9,700 nt of DNA from Vulcanisaeta sp. MG_3 (GTDB lineage Archaea > Thermoproteota > Thermoprotei > Thermoproteales > Thermocladiaceae), in assembly GCA_001516765.1 (NCBI GenBank), contig LOCH01000028.1:1-9700 (forward strand), read 5' to 3'. Under the pieces are notes generated by a model that made no database searches, was not told the origin of the DNA, and worked only from the letters and a program-made list of their open reading frames with translations. Both the position numbers and the translations under genes were made by a program. This document shows positions 1 to 6,667 of the stretch, one piece after another (position 1 is the stretch's first letter; the number at the start of each line of letters is the position of its first letter).

Positions 1-653
1 ACTGAGGGTACGACACTGGTCATTCTTATGTTTCCCTCATTCTCCACGAGCAATACGGCGCCTGTGTCGGCTGCTATGGCGTTGGCGCCCGTGATGCCGA
101 TATTCGCCTTTAGGAACTTATCCCTTAGGAATTCCCTGGCCCTTTGGGCTATGGCGACTGGGTCTGGTGGGACGTCAATGCCCAGTCTCTCCTTCATTAC
201 CTGTGCAATCCTCTCCTTGGTCATGTGTAGGGCTGGTGCAAGTATGTGACTTGGCTCCTCATTAGCGACTTGAATCAGGAACTCACCAAGGTCTGTTTCC
301 CAAACCTCGTTACCTAAGCCCTGGAGGTAAGGCCTCAACCCTGTTTCTGTGGCTACGTTGTTCTTGCTCATGACTATGATTTTGCCGCTCCCGACTATTT
401 TACCCACGATTTCCCTAGCCTCCTCGGGCTTCTCTGCAAGGTAGAACCTACCTCCAATTCTCTCCACGGATTTCTTGGTTAGATCTATGTAGTAGTCGAA
501 ATTCCTTATGACTTCTTCCTTGGCCTTCCTGAGTTCCTTAGCGAGGTCAGTTAGGTACGGGTGTCTCTTGAGTATTTCGTAGACAGCGGGTATGTTTGAT
601 GACTTAGCCCTCTCTATGGCTATGTTCCAATTTGGCGGTGGTGAAACCTCCAT
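1..653 (-). CDS. lutB: LutB-like LUD-domain protein, N-terminal part (cut by left edge)
   Basis: Partial gene; 217 residues are visible from ATG at 653 and the frame is still open at base 1. The translation has a helical N-terminal segment (residues about 5-45), then the LUD domain. Recognisable stretches are [59 protein letters not shown] and [20 protein letters not shown]. These line up closely with LutB (YvfW) of the lactate-utilisation complex, whose full length is roughly 450-480 residues. The missing C-terminal half would be expected to carry the 4Fe-4S cluster cysteines. Bacterial LutABC oxidises L-lactate to pyruvate in the cytoplasm; in archaea the substrate could instead be another 2-hydroxy acid. 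The start is preceded by GAGGT at 656-660, directly against the ATG, and by a TATA box about 29 bases upstream. The neighbour on the same strand is the HypE-like gene, 47 bases upstream. Family assignment is firm; the physiological substrate is inferred. Confidence 0.82.
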   Translation of the reverse strand, partial: MEVSPPPNWNIAIERAKSSNIPAVYEILKRHPYLTDLAKELRKAKEEVIRNFDYYIDLTKKSVERIGGRFYLAEKPEEAREIVGKIVGSGKIIVMSKNNVATETGLRPYLQGLGNEVWETDLGEFLIQVANEEPSHILAPALHMTKERIAQVMKERLGIDVPPDPVAIAQRAREFLRDKFLKANIGITGANAIAADTGAVLLVENEGNIRMTSVVPS

Positions 654-673
654 CAACCTCACTAAACCTAATC

Positions 674-692
674 CTATTATTTAAATATAGAA
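674..692 (-). promoter_or_regulatory. TATA box for the LutB-like gene
   Basis: On the minus strand the sequence reads TATATTTAAATAATAG, centred near 682. Transcription starting about 26 bases downstream would begin around 656, giving a leader of only a few bases before ATG 653. It lies wholly between the stop of the HypE-like gene (701) and this start, so lutB probably has its own promoter. Confidence 0.55.
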
Positions 693-700
693 CCTAACGC

Positions 701-1705
701 TTACCATACTTGACCATACCTTCTATGCCAAAGCCTCATAACATCATCCTCAATAAAACCGGAGATCTCACCAATAGTCTTGCCATCCTTCGTGAGTTCT
801 ACAGCCGGCTCTCCCTCCACGACCTCGCCAATTATCGAGTAATTAATACCTGCCCTCTCAAGTCTCTCCTGAGCCGTCGCTATCGCCTCCCTAGGTATTA
901 CTGCAATGAGCATGCCGGAGCTTAGGGATTTGAGCGGGTCTAAACCCAGTGTGTTGAATACGGTCCTTGTCTCGGGCAGTATTGGCACATTATCGACATT
1001 GACCCTCAACCTAACCCCGCTTGCCTCAGCAACCTCCAGGAGCCCCTGTAATAAACCGCCCTCTGTTGGGTCGTGCATCGCATCGGCTAGGTCCGCTATC
1101 TCAAGTGCCTCCTTAACAACACTGACGTACTTAATGAAACCCTTAGCCCTATCAATAATCTCCCTCGGCACGCCCCTGCTGATTAATAAATCCCCGAAGT
1201 CGCTTGCGAGTATTGCCGTACCCTCCATTGCTACGTACTTCGTAACAAGCACCAAATCTCCAACCCTCGCCCCTGACGTGGTTACGTAGCGTTCACCAAC
1301 ACCAACCGCTGTCGTTGATGCAATGATCCTATCAATTCCAGGCGCATACTCGGTATGCCCACCGATTAGTGAGGCTCTTAGCTCAATAAGTGCCCTATTC
1401 GCATCACTCATTATTTGCCTAACACCATCCTCATCAATATTACTTGGCAGTAATAAGGTGAGTAGGAACCATCTGGGCTTTATGCCTCTGACGGCTATGT
1501 CGTTAGCAACTATGTTTATTGCCAACCACCCGATGTTCTCTATGGCGCCTGTTATTGGGTCCGTGTGCATGGCTAGGTATTTATCACCAACCCTTACTAT
1601 GGCTGCATCCTCGCCAACTCTGGGGCCAATGATGATATCAGCATCCTTAACACCAAGGTTCGCGAATACCACCCTCCTTAATAGGTCATTACTTAACTTA
1701 ACCAT
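701..1705 (-). CDS. HypE-like AIR-synthase-related protein
   Basis: 334 residues, the length of HypE (about 330-340). It belongs to the PurM/AIR-synthase superfamily of ATP-binding proteins (PurM, SelD, ThiL, HypE). Visible motifs are GPRVGEDAAIV (27-37), TDP at 48-50, AINIVANDIAVRG (62-74), GGHTEY (115-120), HDPTEGG (211-217) and the KSLSSGMLIAVIP segment (259-271). HypE proper carries a C-terminal PRIC-type tail whose cysteine is converted to a thiocyanate for hydrogenase cyanide ligands. This protein ends DDVMRLWHRRYGQVW and has no cysteine there, so it is unlikely to do HypE chemistry; an ATP-dependent activation of another substrate is more plausible but unknown. No hydrogenase or other hyp gene is visible. 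Start is ATG at 1705, with AT-rich promoter elements 30-50 bases upstream. A 47-base gap separates it from the downstream LutB-like gene. Databases would probably call it a hydrogenase maturation factor; I hold only the superfamily with confidence. Confidence 0.85.
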   Translation of the reverse strand: MVKLSNDLLRRVVFANLGVKDADIIIGPRVGEDAAIVRVGDKYLAMHTDPITGAIENIGWLAINIVANDIAVRGIKPRWFLLTLLLPSNIDEDGVRQIMSDANRALIELRASLIGGHTEYAPGIDRIIASTTAVGVGERYVTTSGARVGDLVLVTKYVAMEGTAILASDFGDLLISRGVPREIIDRAKGFIKYVSVVKEALEIADLADAMHDPTEGGLLQGLLEVAEASGVRLRVNVDNVPILPETRTVFNTLGLDPLKSLSSGMLIAVIPREAIATAQERLERAGINYSIIGEVVEGEPAVELTKDGKTIGEISGFIEDDVMRLWHRRYGQVW

Positions 1706-1733
1706 AGATTGGCACCCAGTGCTCAGGGTTGAG

Positions 1734-1757
1734 CATTTATTTAATGTATTTTTAAGT
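1734..1757 (-). promoter_or_regulatory. TATA region for the HypE-like gene
   Basis: Two minus-strand candidates overlap here: CATTAAATAAATG (1734-1746) and CTTAAAAATA (1748-1757 region). The first would start transcription near 1714, about 9 bases before ATG 1705; the second near 1727. The sequence alone does not decide between them. Confidence 0.45.
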
Positions 1758-1781
1758 AACCATCAATTATGACGAGTATGG

Positions 1782-1790
1782 CTTAAAAAT
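1782..1790 (+). promoter_or_regulatory. TATA box for threonine dehydratase
   Basis: CTTAAAAAT is centred about 34 bases before ATG 1820. A start about 26 bases downstream (near 1812) leaves a leader under 10 bases. It also argues against the longer reading from TTG 1808, which would lie upstream of the predicted RNA start. It sits 25 bases from the divergent promoter of the HypE-like gene. Confidence 0.5.
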
Positions 1791-1819
1791 GAGGGCATTG
1801 GTATGTCTTGGTTTTAATC

Positions 1820-3058
1820 ATGGTGTCTGCACGTGATGTTTATGAGAGGGCGTTGGAGGCGTTGAGGGTAATAAGGGATGCGCAATCAAGGGGTTTAATA
1901 CATAGAACTCCCTTATTGAGGTCTGAAACCTTGAGCGTCATTTCCAACGCCAATGTATGGCTTAAGCTCGAATCTTTACAGAAGACTGGGTCCTTCAAGG
2001 TGAGGGGTGCGTATTTCGCTATAAATAATGCTGTTCGTGATATGAAGGTCAACCACGTGGTCACGGCATCCGCAGGGAACCACGCACAGGGCGTTGCCTA
2101 TTCGGCTAGCCTGCTTGGTATTAAGGCTACTGTTGTGATGCCACAGTACACGCCGTGGATAAAGATAGCGAGGACAAGAAGGTATGGGGCTGATGTGGTG
2201 CTTCATGGCGAGTCTTACACGGAGGCTGAGGAGTACGCCACGGGGCTCGCTAAGGAGCTAGGTGCCTATTATGTCCATGCATACAATGATCTTGATGTGA
2301 TCGCAGGGCAAGGGACGATTGGTTTGGAGGTGCTCGAGGACCTTAAGGATATTGATTATGTGGTCGTGCCTGTGGGCGGTGGTGGATTAATATCGGGGAT
2401 CGCCTCGGTTATAAAGACCGTCAGCCCCAGAACCAAGGTAATAGGTGTACAAAGCGAGGGCGCACCTGGTGCTTACCTGAGCCTTAAGAGCGGGCGCATA
2501 ATTACTGCGGAGAGGGTTGATACGATTGCGGATGGCATTGCTGTTAAGAGGATTGGTGATTTAACGTTTAAATTAATGAGCGAGTTGCTTGATGATATAG
2601 TTCTCGTGAATGACCTGGAGATCGCGAAGGCCATACTCATGATCGCAGAGAGTGTTAAAGTCATAGCCGAAGGCGCCGGTGCCGCTGCAGTTGCTGCATT
2701 AATTAGCGGTAAGGTTAGGGTGAGTGGTAATGTTGTGGCTATCGTCAGTGGTGGTAATATAGATATGAACCTGCTATTCAGGGTCATTAGTAAAGCCCTC
2801 GCTATTGAAGGTAGGATTATCAAGATAAGCGGATTATTACCAGATAGACCTGGTATGTTGGGTAGGGTAACGACAGTACTTGGCGAGTTGGGTGTGAATA
2901 TACTGGATGTCCTTCACGAGAGGTACGACCCAACAATAACACCTGGTTATGCCGAGGTATCATTCATAGTGGAGTTACCACCTGAGGAGGGAGCTTTAGA
3001 TAAGGTCATGAGGAAACTTGGGGAGTTGGGGTTCAACTTTAGGGTTGAGAAACCATAA
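1820..3058 (+). CDS. ilvA: Threonine dehydratase (threonine ammonia-lyase) with C-terminal ACT domain
   Basis: 412 residues from ATG 1820. It is a cytoplasmic fold-type II PLP enzyme that deaminates L-threonine to 2-oxobutanoate plus ammonia, and often serine to pyruvate. Residues about 1-325 form the catalytic part: [10 protein letters not shown] carries the PLP lysine (K60), SAGNHAQG (84-91) is the substrate loop, [10 protein letters not shown] (184-193) binds the PLP phosphate, and VSGGN lies near the end of the domain. From about residue 335 an ACT domain begins ([15 protein letters not shown], then [14 protein letters not shown]), pointing to allosteric control by an amino acid such as isoleucine or valine. 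An in-frame TTG at 1808 would add four residues, but the TATA position favours ATG 1820; GTG 1823 is also possible. RidA follows 32 bases downstream on the same strand and handles the reactive product. Biosynthetic versus catabolic role cannot be settled from sequence. Confidence 0.93.
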   Translation: MVSARDVYERALEALRVIRDAQSRGLIHRTPLLRSETLSVISNANVWLKLESLQKTGSFKVRGAYFAINNAVRDMKVNHVVTASAGNHAQGVAYSASLLGIKATVVMPQYTPWIKIARTRRYGADVVLHGESYTEAEEYATGLAKELGAYYVHAYNDLDVIAGQGTIGLEVLEDLKDIDYVVVPVGGGGLISGIASVIKTVSPRTKVIGVQSEGAPGAYLSLKSGRIITAERVDTIADGIAVKRIGDLTFKLMSELLDDIVLVNDLEIAKAILMIAESVKVIAEGAGAAAVAALISGKVRVSGNVVAIVSGGNIDMNLLFRVISKALAIEGRIIKISGLLPDRPGMLGRVTTVLGELGVNILDVLHERYDPTITPGYAEVSFIVELPPEEGALDKVMRKLGELGFNFRVEKP

Positions 3059-3060
3059 TA

Positions 3061-3073
3061 CTTTTAAGGAGGT
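3061..3073 (+). promoter_or_regulatory. Overlapping TATA-like box and Shine-Dalgarno-like sequence before ridA
   Basis: CTTTTAAG (3061-3068) is centred about 26-27 bases before GTG 3091, the spacing expected for a leaderless transcript. It overlaps AAGGAGGT (3066-3073), a strong Shine-Dalgarno match, but that lies 17 bases from the GTG, which is long for a working site. If transcription starts at about 3090 the AAGGAGGT is upstream DNA; if ridA is read through from ilvA it would be in the mRNA. Confidence 0.45.
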
Positions 3074-3090
3074 CCTCGTTTAAAACGTTC

Positions 3091-3474
3091 GTGACAAAGG
3101 CGGTAATATTCACTGAAAAAGCCCCGAAACCAATAGGGCCGTACTCACAGGCTGTTAGGGTTGGTGATATGGTTTTTGTAAGCGGGCAGATACCCATTGA
3201 CCCAGCAACAGGCAAGCTTGTTGAGGGTGGTATTAGGGAACAGACACGTAGGGCACTTGAGAACATAAAAGCCATTCTAGAAAGTGCGGGTTTGTCGTTA
3301 AGTAACGTGACCTGGGTTTTCGTGGCTTTGAAGGACCTTAGTAAATTCTCGGAGTTCAATGAGGTGTACTCGGAGTACTTCAGGGAGTCCCCTCCGGCTA
3401 GGATTACCGTTGAGGTTAGTAATTTGCCGGGTGGTGCATTGATTGAGATATCCGTAATCGCGGTTAAGGGATGA
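3091..3474 (+). CDS. ridA: RidA family 2-iminobutanoate/2-iminopropanoate deaminase
   Basis: 127 residues, the standard length for this trimeric cytoplasmic family (YjgF/YER057c/UK114). It hydrolyses enamine/imine intermediates released by PLP dehydratases to 2-keto acids and ammonia. Family signatures run the length of the protein: [11 protein letters not shown] (12-22), [11 protein letters not shown] (28-38), [13 protein letters not shown] (51-63), and PPARITVEV with [10 protein letters not shown] (101-120). Residues matching the E. coli active site are present: Y18, S31, N90, R104 (the substrate-carboxylate arginine that marks active RidA members) and E119. Threonine replaces the usual cysteine two residues after the arginine. 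The start is GTG 3091; no ATG lies nearby in frame and the family motif begins within a dozen residues. It lies directly downstream of threonine dehydratase, whose product is a RidA substrate, so the two are very probably functionally coupled. Confidence 0.95.
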   Translation: MTKAVIFTEKAPKPIGPYSQAVRVGDMVFVSGQIPIDPATGKLVEGGIREQTRRALENIKAILESAGLSLSNVTWVFVALKDLSKFSEFNEVYSEYFRESPPARITVEVSNLPGGALIEISVIAVKG

Positions 3475-3501
3475 TTCGCCCATGAATTCATAAAAAAGAG
3501 G

Positions 3502-3509
3502 TTTATATT
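3502..3509 (+). promoter_or_regulatory. TATA box for the Cas4-like gene
   Basis: TTTATATT is centred about 41 bases before ATG 3546, placing the RNA start near 3531 with a leader of about 15 bases. GTGGT at 3536-3540 lies 5 bases before the ATG and could act as a weak ribosome binding site. The upstream TTG at 3516 would precede the predicted RNA start. Confidence 0.45.
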
Positions 3510-3545
3510 GCATAGTTGCTTATTCTAACTGTATCGTGGTTAGCC

Positions 3546-4250
3546 ATGCTTAGATTCGGCAGGAGCTACATCACAGTGTCCGAGATAGCACAACAATTCT
3601 TCTGCGAGTATAAGCTTCACATGGCAATCATTGAGGGTAAGGTCGAAACACCATCGATGGAGGTCGGCATCGTAATTCATGATGAGGTGTTTAAGGGCAA
3701 GAGTGTTGATGCAACGGAATTCCTAAATATCGTTAGGAACAACCCTGTGGTGATAGCCACATTACCACTGGTGGTGGGTATTGGCGATGTGGTGATCGTG
3801 GGCATACCCGATGCCGTACTCTTCATAAATGGCATTGCAAAGGCGGTTATTGAGTTGAAGACTAGTAATAAGTGGTTGGACAGGGTTTTCGAGAACGAGA
3901 ACGTACAGGCACAATTGTACGCATACCTAATTAATAAGCTGGGCCTCGGTAGAGATCCCCTTATCGTAATAATAAAGTCCAAGAGGGATCCTGGTGTTGT
4001 GCCGAGTTTACGGAAGAGCATCTACTCGGCGGTTGTTGATTATGTGAACAGTGCCGTTGAGTTACCTGCCAAGGTTAGGTTTAGGGATTTCACAATGTAC
4101 ATTGATGGTTTTGATAGGTCAATAGAGGCACGATTAAGGTGGGCTCTCGATTACTGGCTAATGCGGAGAGATGCGCAGGCAATGCCGTCGCCAGGTAAAT
4201 GCTCGGTATGTGAGTATAGGGGTAATTGTCCCTTTAAGGCGTTGGAGTAA
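3546..4250 (+). CDS. Cas4-like PD-(D/E)XK (RecB-family) nuclease with Fe-S cysteines
   Basis: 234 residues from ATG 3546. The order of motifs matches Cas4: C20 in QQFFCEYKL, H45 in GIVIHDEVF, D89 in GIPDAV, E103 and K105 in VIELKTS, the QAQLYAYLI motif (121-129), then C219, C222 and C228 in CSVCEYRGNCPF. The C-x2-C-x5-C tail plus the lone N-terminal cysteine is the known 4Fe-4S ligand pattern of Cas4 and AddB-type nucleases; H45, D89, E103 and K105 are the metal-dependent nuclease residues. All appear intact, so an active DNA nuclease is expected. Cas4 trims prespacers in CRISPR adaptation, but no cas1, cas2 or repeat array is visible within 3.5 kb upstream or 5.4 kb downstream, so this is a stand-alone member whose role may be CRISPR-linked in trans or in repair. 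TTG 3516 would add ten residues; the TATA position and the family's N-terminus favour ATG 3546. Its stop abuts that of the convergent gene. Confidence 0.85.
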   Translation: MLRFGRSYITVSEIAQQFFCEYKLHMAIIEGKVETPSMEVGIVIHDEVFKGKSVDATEFLNIVRNNPVVIATLPLVVGIGDVVIVGIPDAVLFINGIAKAVIELKTSNKWLDRVFENENVQAQLYAYLINKLGLGRDPLIVIIKSKRDPGVVPSLRKSIYSAVVDYVNSAVELPAKVRFRDFTMYIDGFDRSIEARLRWALDYWLMRRDAQAMPSPGKCSVCEYRGNCPFKALE

Positions 4251-4257
4251 TTACTCC
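4244..4257. repeat. 14-bp perfect palindrome holding both convergent stop codons
   Basis: GGAGTAATTACTCC is its own reverse complement. The plus-strand TAA (4248-4250) ends the Cas4-like gene and the minus-strand TAA (4253-4251) ends the facing gene, with no base between them. Both proteins therefore end in a GAG glutamate codon. It may simply reflect end-to-end packing, or mark a shared 3' end; no terminator function is shown. Confidence 0.8.
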
Positions 4258-4712
4258 TCGGTCACCTCATTGTACCTCTGCACCCGTTTTAGGTTCATCC
4301 TCCTCAGCACAGCCATGACTTGGTCTATGTACTTATTAACCGCATCCTCATTGAGACCCCTATCTCTGATCACGGTTTCCATCACCTTGGCATAGTTCTT
4401 ATACTCCTCATTAAGTTTCTTCCAGGGAATGCCCTTGAGGGATTCCATTAGCTCCTTATTTATTGGCAGTAGTCCCTTGATCATCAGGAATGTTATTATT
4501 GGGTAGCCAATGTACCCCCTATGGACTGTGCCATTGTCGGTACTATCCACCTCACGCCTAGATACATCCAGGTATACCCTGTATGTCCTGGTCCCATCCG
4601 ATGATCTTACGATGGCCTCTTTATCGTTCAAAACCTCGATCCTACCATCAGAAATGGCGCCAAGGGCCTCCAATACCTTAATCCTGGGAGGAAGCCTGAG
4701 GAAGGCGCTCAC
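4251..4712 (-). CDS. Uncharacterised 153-residue archaeal protein
   Basis: I do not recognise a named family. The protein begins with a basic, proline-containing segment (RLPPRIKVLEALGAISDGRI), followed by a beta-rich region (about 25-60) with charged turns, then a GYIGYPIITFLMIKGLLPI segment (about 67-85) and a helical, basic C-terminal half (KGIPWKKLNEEYKNYAKVM and NKYIDQVMAVLRRMNLKRVQRY). No signal peptide, no cysteines and no obvious catalytic motif are seen. The mix of a compact N-terminal domain and conserved-looking aromatic/glycine turns suggests a soluble protein under normal constraint rather than a spurious frame, and codon use matches the neighbours. The start is GTG 4712; a stop codon lies 8 codons upstream in frame and no better start exists. 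It diverges from moeA with 80 bases between the start codons and converges on the Cas4-like gene with no gap. A nucleic-acid role would be a guess. Confidence 0.75.
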   Translation of the reverse strand: MSAFLRLPPRIKVLEALGAISDGRIEVLNDKEAIVRSSDGTRTYRVYLDVSRREVDSTDNGTVHRGYIGYPIITFLMIKGLLPINKELMESLKGIPWKKLNEEYKNYAKVMETVIRDRGLNEDAVNKYIDQVMAVLRRMNLKRVQRYNEVTEE

Positions 4713-4757
4713 AAGTGCTCTGATAAATTCCGCTTAATAAGTCATTTTGGCTCCCTG

Positions 4758-4770
4758 GTTAAATTATTTA
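4758..4770. promoter_or_regulatory. Near-symmetric TATA element between divergent moeA and the 153-residue gene
   Basis: GTTAAATTATTTA reads as a TATA-like box on both strands. On the plus strand its centre (about 4765) is 28 bases before GTG 4793 of moeA, giving a leaderless message. On the minus strand (TAAATAATTTAAC) a start near 4739 would give a 27-base leader before GTG 4712. It is the only strong AT box in the 80-base gap, although ATTTATC near 4720-4727 is a weaker minus-strand alternative. Confidence 0.5.
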
Positions 4771-4792
4771 GGCACTTGTATGCGATGTTCCC

Positions 4793-6061
4793 GTGTCTGC
4801 GGGATTTAAGGAGACAAGGACTGTTGATCAGGTGCTTAATGAGGCTATTAAGTATGTAAGGCATAGGCCTGGAGTTATTGAGGTGCCCATAAGCGAGGCC
4901 CTTTATAGGTATTTGGCTGAGGATGTCGTGGCTAGGTTTGATGTTCCTGGTTTCAATAGGTCTGCCGTGGATGGCTATGCCGTGAGGAGCATAGACACGT
5001 TCGGCGCATCGCCAACAAACCCAATAACGCTGAGGATTATAGGATTCATGGCTGTTGGTGATGAACCAGGCAAGTTCGCCTTAAACCCGGGTGAGGCTGT
5101 TGAAATAAGCACGGGAGCCGCATTACCAATAAATGCCGATGCTGTCGTCATGTATGAGGACACACGGAGGTCTGGCGATTATGTTGAGGTTCTTAGGCCC
5201 GTACCACCAATGGGTAATGTGTCTAGGAGGGGTGAGGATGTGAGGGCTGGTGAGGTGATGTTTAGGAGGGGCATGAGGCTATTGCCGTGGGATTTGGGCG
5301 TCCTCGCGTCAATGGGTGTGTATAGGGTGAGGGTTTACTCATTGAGGGTAGCCATAATAAGCACGGGCAACGAACTGGTTGAAGTTACGGATGTCCCGCA
5401 GGAGGGTCCACCACCTGGTAGGGTGATTAATAGCTCGAGATTTGTAATAGAGGGTTTGGTTAAATCGCTCGGCTTCGACCCGGTTTACCTGGGTATTGTT
5501 GGTGATGATATTGATAGAATCGCAAAGACAGTGGAGGATGCAATTAAGGGTTATGACGCGGTGATAACCACGGGAGGCATATCTGTGGGTAGGGTTGATT
5601 ACACGATTAAGGCGGTCATGAAGTTAAACCCCGAGTACGTAAACCACGGCCTCTCCATAAGGCCAGGTAGACCGAACAGTATCGCGGTCGTTAATGGAAA
5701 GCCTGTATTCATGCTAAGTGGATTCCCGGTGGCTGCGGCTACGGGCTTTGACGTGCTAGTTAGGCCCATATTACTTCACATGGTTGGTGGTGAGGATGAG
5801 CCCAGGCCTGTGGTTAAGGGTGTACTCACTAGGAGGGTTTCCACACCTGTTAATACTAGGTCGTTTGTGAGGGTTAGGGTTTACCTTGGTAAGGATGGTG
5901 GGGTGTATGTGGAGCCGTTGGCGTTAACTGGCAGTGGTATTTTAAGTACGTTGGTTCGTGGTAACGGTATACTAGTCGTTCCCGAGAATAGGGAGGGTTT
6001 TGATGAAGGTGATGAGGTGGAGGTAACCTTGACCAGGCCCATTTACCGTGAAAATGCATAA
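4793..6061 (+). CDS. moeA: Molybdopterin molybdenumtransferase MoeA
   Basis: 422 residues, the usual MoeA size (about 400-420). It is a cytoplasmic enzyme that inserts molybdate or tungstate into adenylylated molybdopterin, the last step of pyranopterin cofactor assembly; tungsten is likely important in a hyperthermophile. Motifs in order: FNRSAVDGYAVR (54-65, D60), ISTGAALPINADAVVM (105-120), NVSRRGEDVRAGE (142-154), the MPT-binding domain with IISTGNELVE (188-197, E194) and ITTGGISVGRVDYT (258-271, D269), SIRPGRPNSIAVVNGKPVFMLSGFP (288-312) and a C-terminal beta domain from about 340. The LSGFPVAAAT stretch replaces the bacterial GLPGNPVS, as is common in archaeal MoeA. GTG 4793 is the start that fits the TATA box 28 bases upstream; the next residues already begin the conserved N-terminal helix. 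No other moa or moe gene is in the window. Confidence 0.95.
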   Translation: MSAGFKETRTVDQVLNEAIKYVRHRPGVIEVPISEALYRYLAEDVVARFDVPGFNRSAVDGYAVRSIDTFGASPTNPITLRIIGFMAVGDEPGKFALNPGEAVEISTGAALPINADAVVMYEDTRRSGDYVEVLRPVPPMGNVSRRGEDVRAGEVMFRRGMRLLPWDLGVLASMGVYRVRVYSLRVAIISTGNELVEVTDVPQEGPPPGRVINSSRFVIEGLVKSLGFDPVYLGIVGDDIDRIAKTVEDAIKGYDAVITTGGISVGRVDYTIKAVMKLNPEYVNHGLSIRPGRPNSIAVVNGKPVFMLSGFPVAAATGFDVLVRPILLHMVGGEDEPRPVVKGVLTRRVSTPVNTRSFVRVRVYLGKDGGVYVEPLALTGSGILSTLVRGNGILVVPENREGFDEGDEVEVTLTRPIYRENA

Positions 6062-6080
6062 TCAAGTACCCGGTGCATCA

Positions 6081-6120
6081 CTAAGGTTATTTACATTATT
6101 TTATCAAAAATTAACCTTAG
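6081..6120. terminator. Inverted repeat between convergent genes, possible bidirectional terminator
   Basis: CTAAGGTTA (6081-6089) is matched perfectly by TAACCTTAG (6112-6120), enclosing a 22-base AT-rich loop with T-rich runs on one strand and A-rich on the other. It lies in the 63-base gap between the stop of moeA (6061) and the stop of the facing gene (6125). Position and symmetry suit a shared RNA 3' end. Archaeal termination usually depends on T-tracts rather than hairpins, so function is inferred. Confidence 0.45.
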
Positions 6121-6124
6121 GGCG

Positions 6125-6586
6125 CTAGAAGTGGATTAGGTACCTAACTATTCCTTTATAACCTTTCAGTCTTAAAATATCAACCTCAACATAACTCACG
6201 TATTTGAATGTGACGATTTTTAGGAAGTTCTTAATACCATTAACGTGAATATAAATTGCATATGCAACATTACCCCTACCCTCGGTTTGCGTCCCATCAA
6301 TATCATTACTGAGTAAATCGGGAAGCTCAAGTTCGTGATATCTCCACGCTTCCTCATCAAGCCTTGCTGCGTAGAGTTTCTCTATGGTCTTTCTACCAAG
6401 CTTTAACTCATTGATTTTATTCATGAGGACCTTCTCATCGACATTCAATGATAATGCCAGGTATGTCAACTCCTCATTGACAAAGAACCTGTGCGGAGGT
6501 ACCTTGAATGAGTTGACCTCAACACCATCAACAACCTCCTTAACCTTAACCGATGAACGCAGGTATTCAGGTATTGATGATGACAT
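6125..6586 (-). CDS. Uncharacterised 153-residue protein downstream of nurA
   Basis: No family recognised. The translated protein has a polar N-terminus (MSSSIPEYLRSSVKVKEVV), a segment VPPHRFFVNEELTYLALSL (about 29-47), a charged helical middle (about 50-85), an acidic linker with DGTQTEGRGN (about 97-106) and an apparently beta-rich C-terminus (AYAIYIHVNGIKNFLKIVTF and YVEVDILRLKGYKGIVRYL). There are no cysteines, membrane segments or known catalytic motifs. The start is ATG 6586, with a TATA box centred 31 bases upstream that implies a leader of about 5 bases, so it probably has its own promoter although it follows nurA on the same strand after 81 bases. It converges with moeA. Codon use (AGG, ATA, GTT rich) is like the flanking genes. 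It may be a lineage-restricted protein; a link to NurA rests only on proximity. Confidence 0.7.
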   Translation of the reverse strand: MSSSIPEYLRSSVKVKEVVDGVEVNSFKVPPHRFFVNEELTYLALSLNVDEKVLMNKINELKLGRKTIEKLYAARLDEEAWRYHELELPDLLSNDIDGTQTEGRGNVAYAIYIHVNGIKNFLKIVTFKYVSYVEVDILRLKGYKGIVRYLIHF

Positions 6587-6611
6587 TTTGCAAAGGGTGC
6601 AAGGTAATAAT

Positions 6612-6623
6612 GGTTTTAAAAGC
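6612..6623 (-). promoter_or_regulatory. TATA box for the 6125-6586 gene
   Basis: The minus strand reads GCTTTTAAAACC, centred near 6617. A start about 26 bases downstream falls at about 6591, five bases before ATG 6586. It lies after the nurA stop (6668), so this gene can be transcribed separately. Confidence 0.55.
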
Positions 6624-6667
6624 TATCTGCCCAATCCAACCGTAATCTTCCCCAACGAGCAAAGCAA

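Noticed and set aside
906..1772. Plus-strand open frames opposite the HypE-like gene (906-1289 and 1323-1772)
   Set aside because: They lie antisense to a well-supported gene, have Ser/Leu/Ile-rich low-complexity translations typical of antisense shadows, and show no family motifs.
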